Assembly: GCA_013423325.1 (NCBI GenBank)
Contig: BLJB01000335.1
Coordinates: 1-10,624 of the forward strand
Length of the DNA stretch: 10,624 bases
Source of the DNA: Usnea hakonensis
Lineage: Eukaryota > Ascomycota > Lecanoromycetes > Lecanorales > Parmeliaceae
Direction of reading: 5' to 3'
Part shown: positions 7,702-10,624 of the stretch, piece after piece
How the letters are laid out: every line of letters starts with the position of its first letter
Position numbering within the stretch: position 1 is the first letter of the stretch
The notes under the pieces: model-generated
Seen by the model: only the letters and a program-made list of their open reading frames with translations
Told to the model about the DNA's origin: nothing
Databases searched by the model: none
Made by a program: the position numbers and the translations under genes

Positions 7702-8473
7702 TCATCGAGAAGTGCTCCCGGGGCTGAGATGTTGACTGATTGCTCTCTTGTCCAACCAGTCAAGGTGTGCTAGTTCACACACTGGTGAGGACTACGGTCC
7801 CACGCTGTTGGCAGACAATGGTCGCTGTTCCCAATCCACTTGAACGTCGACAAGGACGTGTCGCCTCGACACATTATGGCTACACGTAGCATCTCTAAGC
7901 AATGATCTTTCTACATTTCAGTAACAAGTCTGAGGAGGTTGGGAGTACCTTACTGATGTGTGCAGGCCACTCTGCCCATTCGGCCTCGCTCAGGTTTTTA
8001 GGAGTAACGTAATATTCTTTAAAAGTCCAGTGCCGATTTTTTTTCTGCCTCAAGAGTTACTCACATCTGCCTGCCAGCAGTCATGGTATATATACAAGAC
8101 AGTGTAGTTCGTGGAAGACACCCAGTTGAGCGACGTATCCTCCGCCTGCTAATTGTATTGAGTCCAATCCGAGTTCATCGAGACCTTGCTTTTCGACCCG
8201 AATATTGTTGTCTACTGTCTTATCAGTGACCCTTCTAGCAGTGTCAGACAGCTTGTCTACCTTCAAATAAATAATGCCATGCTAAATCTAGTTCTGGGCT
8301 TGGATCACCGGCGTACACGATAGAGCGAACAATGCGATGGTAGGACAATAAAGTATGACCAGTATGATCTTGAGCCACCTGGTGTGCTTAACACCTTGTT
8401 TTAGTAGGGAAAGTTGGCGATCAAATTCAAGACTTTCTGAGCCTTTATTGCTCGGTAAGGGCCGGCGACGAGA
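7702..8473 (-). pseudogene. UstYa-like (DUF3328) protein 2, decayed
   Basis: This is a second UstYa-like membrane oxidase, tail-to-tail with the first. Reading the minus strand, there is a polar N-terminus (PLPSNKGSESLEFD, from about 8465), a membrane segment beginning RWLKIILVIL (8380 to about 8318), the family block AGDPSPELDLAW, then KVDKLSDTARRVTDKTV, the intact first motif HELHC (8113-8099), TPKNLSEAEWAEWPAH, the second motif HINHC formed across a 47-base intron, MLRVAIMCRGDTSL, and the C-terminal HQCVN. Frame changes occur at about 8318 and 8270 and just after HELHC. A TAG at 7772-7770 replaces the Trp usual after the C-terminal Cys block, and the frame stays open beyond it to TGA at 7704-7702. 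No start Met is seen, and the stem between membrane segment and AGDPSPELD seems shortened. It is a pseudogene unless several breaks are unrecognised introns. It is a different subtype from gene 1, so the two are not a simple recent duplication. Confidence 0.75.
7907..7953 (-). other. Predicted intron in UstYa-like gene 2
   Basis: On the minus strand the intron starts GTAAGG (7953) and ends GAAAG (7907), 47 bases. Splicing creates the codon A|AT and restores the family motif HINHC directly before LEMLRVAIMC, in the same frame as the upstream EWAEWPAH block. The acceptor AAG is weaker than the usual CAG/TAG. The TAG four bases earlier would break the frame. Confidence 0.55.
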
Positions 8474-8559
8474 TCCAGCTGTACGCGCTGCCGGCTACGA
8501 ACCTGCTACTATCGTGTGCGATATGAAGGTCGCCGTCGTATACGGTATATAGTAGAGCC

Positions 8560-9110
8560 AAGTAATCTTAGGGTACGACGCGTAAAGGAGATAGAATAGA
8601 AAATAGTAAGATAAAGCGAGAGAAATAAGATACGTCCCTATTATAAGTAAAGTATTTAATTAGAAATATAACTATATTATTAGTAAAGTCGATATAATAT
8701 TACTTAATTAGATACCGAATATATCCCACGGATTGGTAGATTGGGCGTAAAAAGCTTGGCAGCACACCAAAACTTCTTTTTACTATTAATTTTTAGAAAC
8801 GGCATTTATAGGTAAAACTCTTGGTTACAATGTTTTAAATCTCCTTAAAAGGAACAACTTCTATACTGAGTATTTTCTTATAAAAGTGGTTATTATTGAA
8901 GCGTAGTGAGTTGCAGAAAAGGACTGTTTTTTTGTTTGGTCGCTTACCCCTGAAATTTACGCCCTACCAATCCGTGGGATAGAACCTTCCTATAATAATA
9001 TATAGAGAGTACTAGATAGCTTAGGTAGAAGGCGTATTAGCTAATAGGATTAGTTATTTTAGATACGTAGGGATAATAGCCTAGTCCCGGTATAACTAAT
9101 AGGATATAAG
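8560..9110. repeat. RIP-type AT-rich DNA around MITE copy 2
   Basis: From about 8560 the composition shifts to A/T-rich, TpA-dominated sequence with almost no CpA/TpG, apart from the embedded MITE (8724-8979), which keeps many. No open frame or transposon domain is visible outside the MITE. It may be flanking repeat into which the gypsy element inserted, or an older element. Confidence 0.6.
8724..8979 (+). mobile_element. TA-flanked MITE copy 2
   Basis: This 256-bp element has the same inverted ends as copy 1: TCCCACGGATTGGTAG at the left (8724-8739) and its complement at the right (8964-8979). TA flanks both ends (8722-8723 and 8980-8981). The left end again has four extra bases (GATT) relative to the right end, at nearly the same point as in copy 1, so the left GT is followed by AGAT. 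It is embedded in RIP-mutated DNA but itself retains CpA and TpG. Orientation is the same as copy 1. Confidence 0.88.
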
Positions 9111-9358
9111 TGTCAAGGTTCAGGCAAGGATTCACGGGCGCAAGGATTTGGTATTAATGATTTATCTCTAACTATAAGTAGAGGCTAGTTATATAAGATA
9201 AATACGAAGAGGAAAAAAAGAGGAAGAGAGTTCGCTCGAGAGATTTACCCTTTAAATATCTATACCCTATACGCTAATAATCAATATATATATTTAGAAT
9301 AAGTAAATATAGATTTGAATATTATATACTATATATATATTAAGAAACCGTAATAGTA
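9111..9358 (-). repeat. Probable 3' LTR of a Ty3/gypsy element
   Basis: On the minus strand this 248-base stretch lies immediately downstream of a nine-G polypurine tract and of integrase and chromodomain remains, the expected place of a 3' LTR. The far end reads TTGACA (TGTCAA at 9111 on +), consistent with an LTR ending in CA. The near end reads TACTA, which may be a RIP-altered TG start. The other LTR is outside the window, so the limits are inferred, not confirmed by comparison. Confidence 0.5.
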
Positions 9359-9367
9359 CCCCCCCCC
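9359..9367 (-). other. Polypurine tract
   Basis: A run of nine C on + (nine G on the minus strand) lies directly before the proposed 3' LTR and after the chromodomain remnant. It fits the plus-strand primer site of an LTR retrotransposon. Confidence 0.5.
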
Positions 9368-10624
9368 TAAGATTAGATTCCAGATAATTTAGATTTAGTA
9401 CTTTCTAAGCGGGTAGATATAAATAAATCGTCTTCTAGATTAAAATTAGACTTTATATTAAAATCGTTAAGGTTTTTTTTATATATAGTCTAAATAGTAT
9501 AGCTAGCGCGTTCTAGGTATTATTTAAAATAGTTATCTAGAGCTTTAGAGGCCGTATAAATATATTTAAGAGATTTCTAAATATAGTAATAAATATCTTT
9601 CTATTTAATTCTAAATTTTATGGTATCGCGCTCTATTTTACTATCCTCGATTAACTCGATAATCTAGATATCTCGATTTTAGGTATCGAGGGAAAGAAAT
9701 AGGACCAAAGGGGCTTAACTAGAGACTAAGTTAAAGGCTATAGATTATAAAAGGTTAATATAAAAGACGTTATAATAGAACTAATTCGAGGGGAGCTCTA
9801 GTCGATAAGTATAAGTTCTAATATTTTTAATAATAGGGAAGGGCCCCTTAAATTTCTCTAAGAGCTTCTTAGAGGTACGCTAAAGCTATAGATTTCTAAT
9901 ATCTAGTTATATTAAGTTATAGACTTAATATTTAGGCGCGGGTTATTAGTTTCGATTAGCAAATTCTTCTTAGAAGACCTAAATAAGTATTATTTAGATA
10001 CTTATAATTTTATTAATACGATCTATTTATAGGGCGAAGCCGTTAGTATATAGCTAATCTTTAAGTTATTAATAATTTATAATACGATCTTTCTAATAGG
10101 AGCTAGATTTAAAACCTATATAGGGGTACTAGCCTAAATTTATAAAGAATAAGGTAAATTAAGTAGCTTCTAAAAGATAATTATTAGTAGTAAATTTAAT
10201 CGAAGGGAGCTATTTTATCTAGTTATCTTAAAGGAAGTTTATAAAGACCCTTAGATACTATTCTAGTACTATATTAGCTCGCTTAGTCTAGCTATCTATT
10301 TCTAGATAGAAGGCGGTAGAGAGGTTAGCCTTAATTCTATAATAAGTATATAGTTTATACTAAAAATAGCTCTTAAACTATATACCCCGGTTAATAATAA
10401 AATTATAAGGGAGCCTATAGTCCTTCTAGATATAAAGATAGAAAGTATAGGCCGTATCTTTAACTATAATTCTATTTATAGGAATATATTTTACTATTTT
10501 TATTAACCAGTCTATAATTATAAAAATATTAATATACTTCTAGCTATAATAGTGTCAGGGACTAGACATAGATCGATGGATTATTGTATACTAGGGACTA
10601 GGCTAGATATACAAGACGAAAGAC
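9368..10624 (-). mobile_element. RIP-mutated Ty3/gypsy chromovirus, integrase end
   Basis: Translation of the minus strand, ignoring many stops, matches the 3' half of a Ty3/gypsy polyprotein. From right to left there is an integrase core with blocks such as IKIVKYIPI, DYRLPYNFIINRG (gypsy GLPxxIVSDRG), IKANLSTAFYLEID (KLSTAFHPQTDGQ) and EYLRVFINF. The integrase C-terminal GPF...YRLELP block follows near 9800, then a chromodomain-like stretch at about 9550-9680 (IIELIEDSKIERD...FRIK*KDIYYY). Many stops stand where CAG/TGG-type codons are expected, as RIP produces. Between 9721 and 10507 I found a single CpA (9960-9961) and no TpG. The element cannot be active. The reverse transcriptase and gag parts would lie beyond the right edge. 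Confidence 0.75.

Noticed and set aside
8355..8552. Plus-strand open frame after the UstYa pair
   Set aside because: No recognisable motif. The minus strand here carries the membrane segment and N-terminus of UstYa-like gene 2.
9359..9367. Run of nine C as a sequencing or assembly artefact
   Set aside because: Its position exactly between the gypsy coding remnant and an LTR-like stretch is explained by a polypurine tract, though run length may be inaccurate.
1..10624. CRISPR arrays, bacterial operons, ribosome binding sites, tRNA or rRNA genes
   Set aside because: None seen. The introns, RIP pattern and gene families indicate a filamentous fungus.

Overview
The window looks like an accessory, repeat-rich stretch of a filamentous ascomycete (Pezizomycotina) genome. 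The evidence is short GT-AG introns with CTAAC/TTGAC-type branch sites, fungal gene families (UstYa-like DUF3328 proteins, a large ankyrin protein, an aromatic amino acid ammonia-lyase), and blocks in which CpA/TpG is almost absent and TpA is in large excess, as expected from repeat-induced point mutation (RIP).

Layout. Positions 55-330 are a RIP-type AT-rich relic, bordered on the right by an intact 177-bp hAT-like miniature element (334-510, 8-bp target duplication). After a mostly empty interval comes an alpha/beta-hydrolase gene with one clean intron and a single-base frameshift (1241-2178). A truncated, frameshifted ammonia-lyase remnant carrying the MIO-forming Ala-Ser-Gly motif follows (2616-3738). 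A long ankyrin-repeat gene (3812-6319) is interrupted by a 264-bp TA-flanked miniature element (4957-5220). Next are two convergent, decayed UstYa-like genes: one on + (6516-7502) and one on - (about 8473-7702). From about 8560 to the end the DNA is RIP-mutated. It holds a second copy of the TA-flanked miniature element (8724-8979), then the 3' LTR, polypurine tract, chromodomain and integrase remains of a minus-strand Ty3/gypsy element running off the right edge.

How it fits together. The hydrolase, lyase and two UstYa-like genes are classes often found in fungal secondary-metabolite clusters, so this may be the wreck of one; that is inference. Both UstYa copies are broken by frame changes and by substitutions at conserved positions.

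The most interesting point is the ankyrin gene. The miniature element carries a GTAAAT near its left end, and a TAG forms at its right junction. Removing GT(4969)-AG(5223) would join the two ankyrin reading frames exactly, giving one open frame of about 750 codons. The element may therefore be behaving as a new intron (introner-like). RNA evidence is needed to decide.
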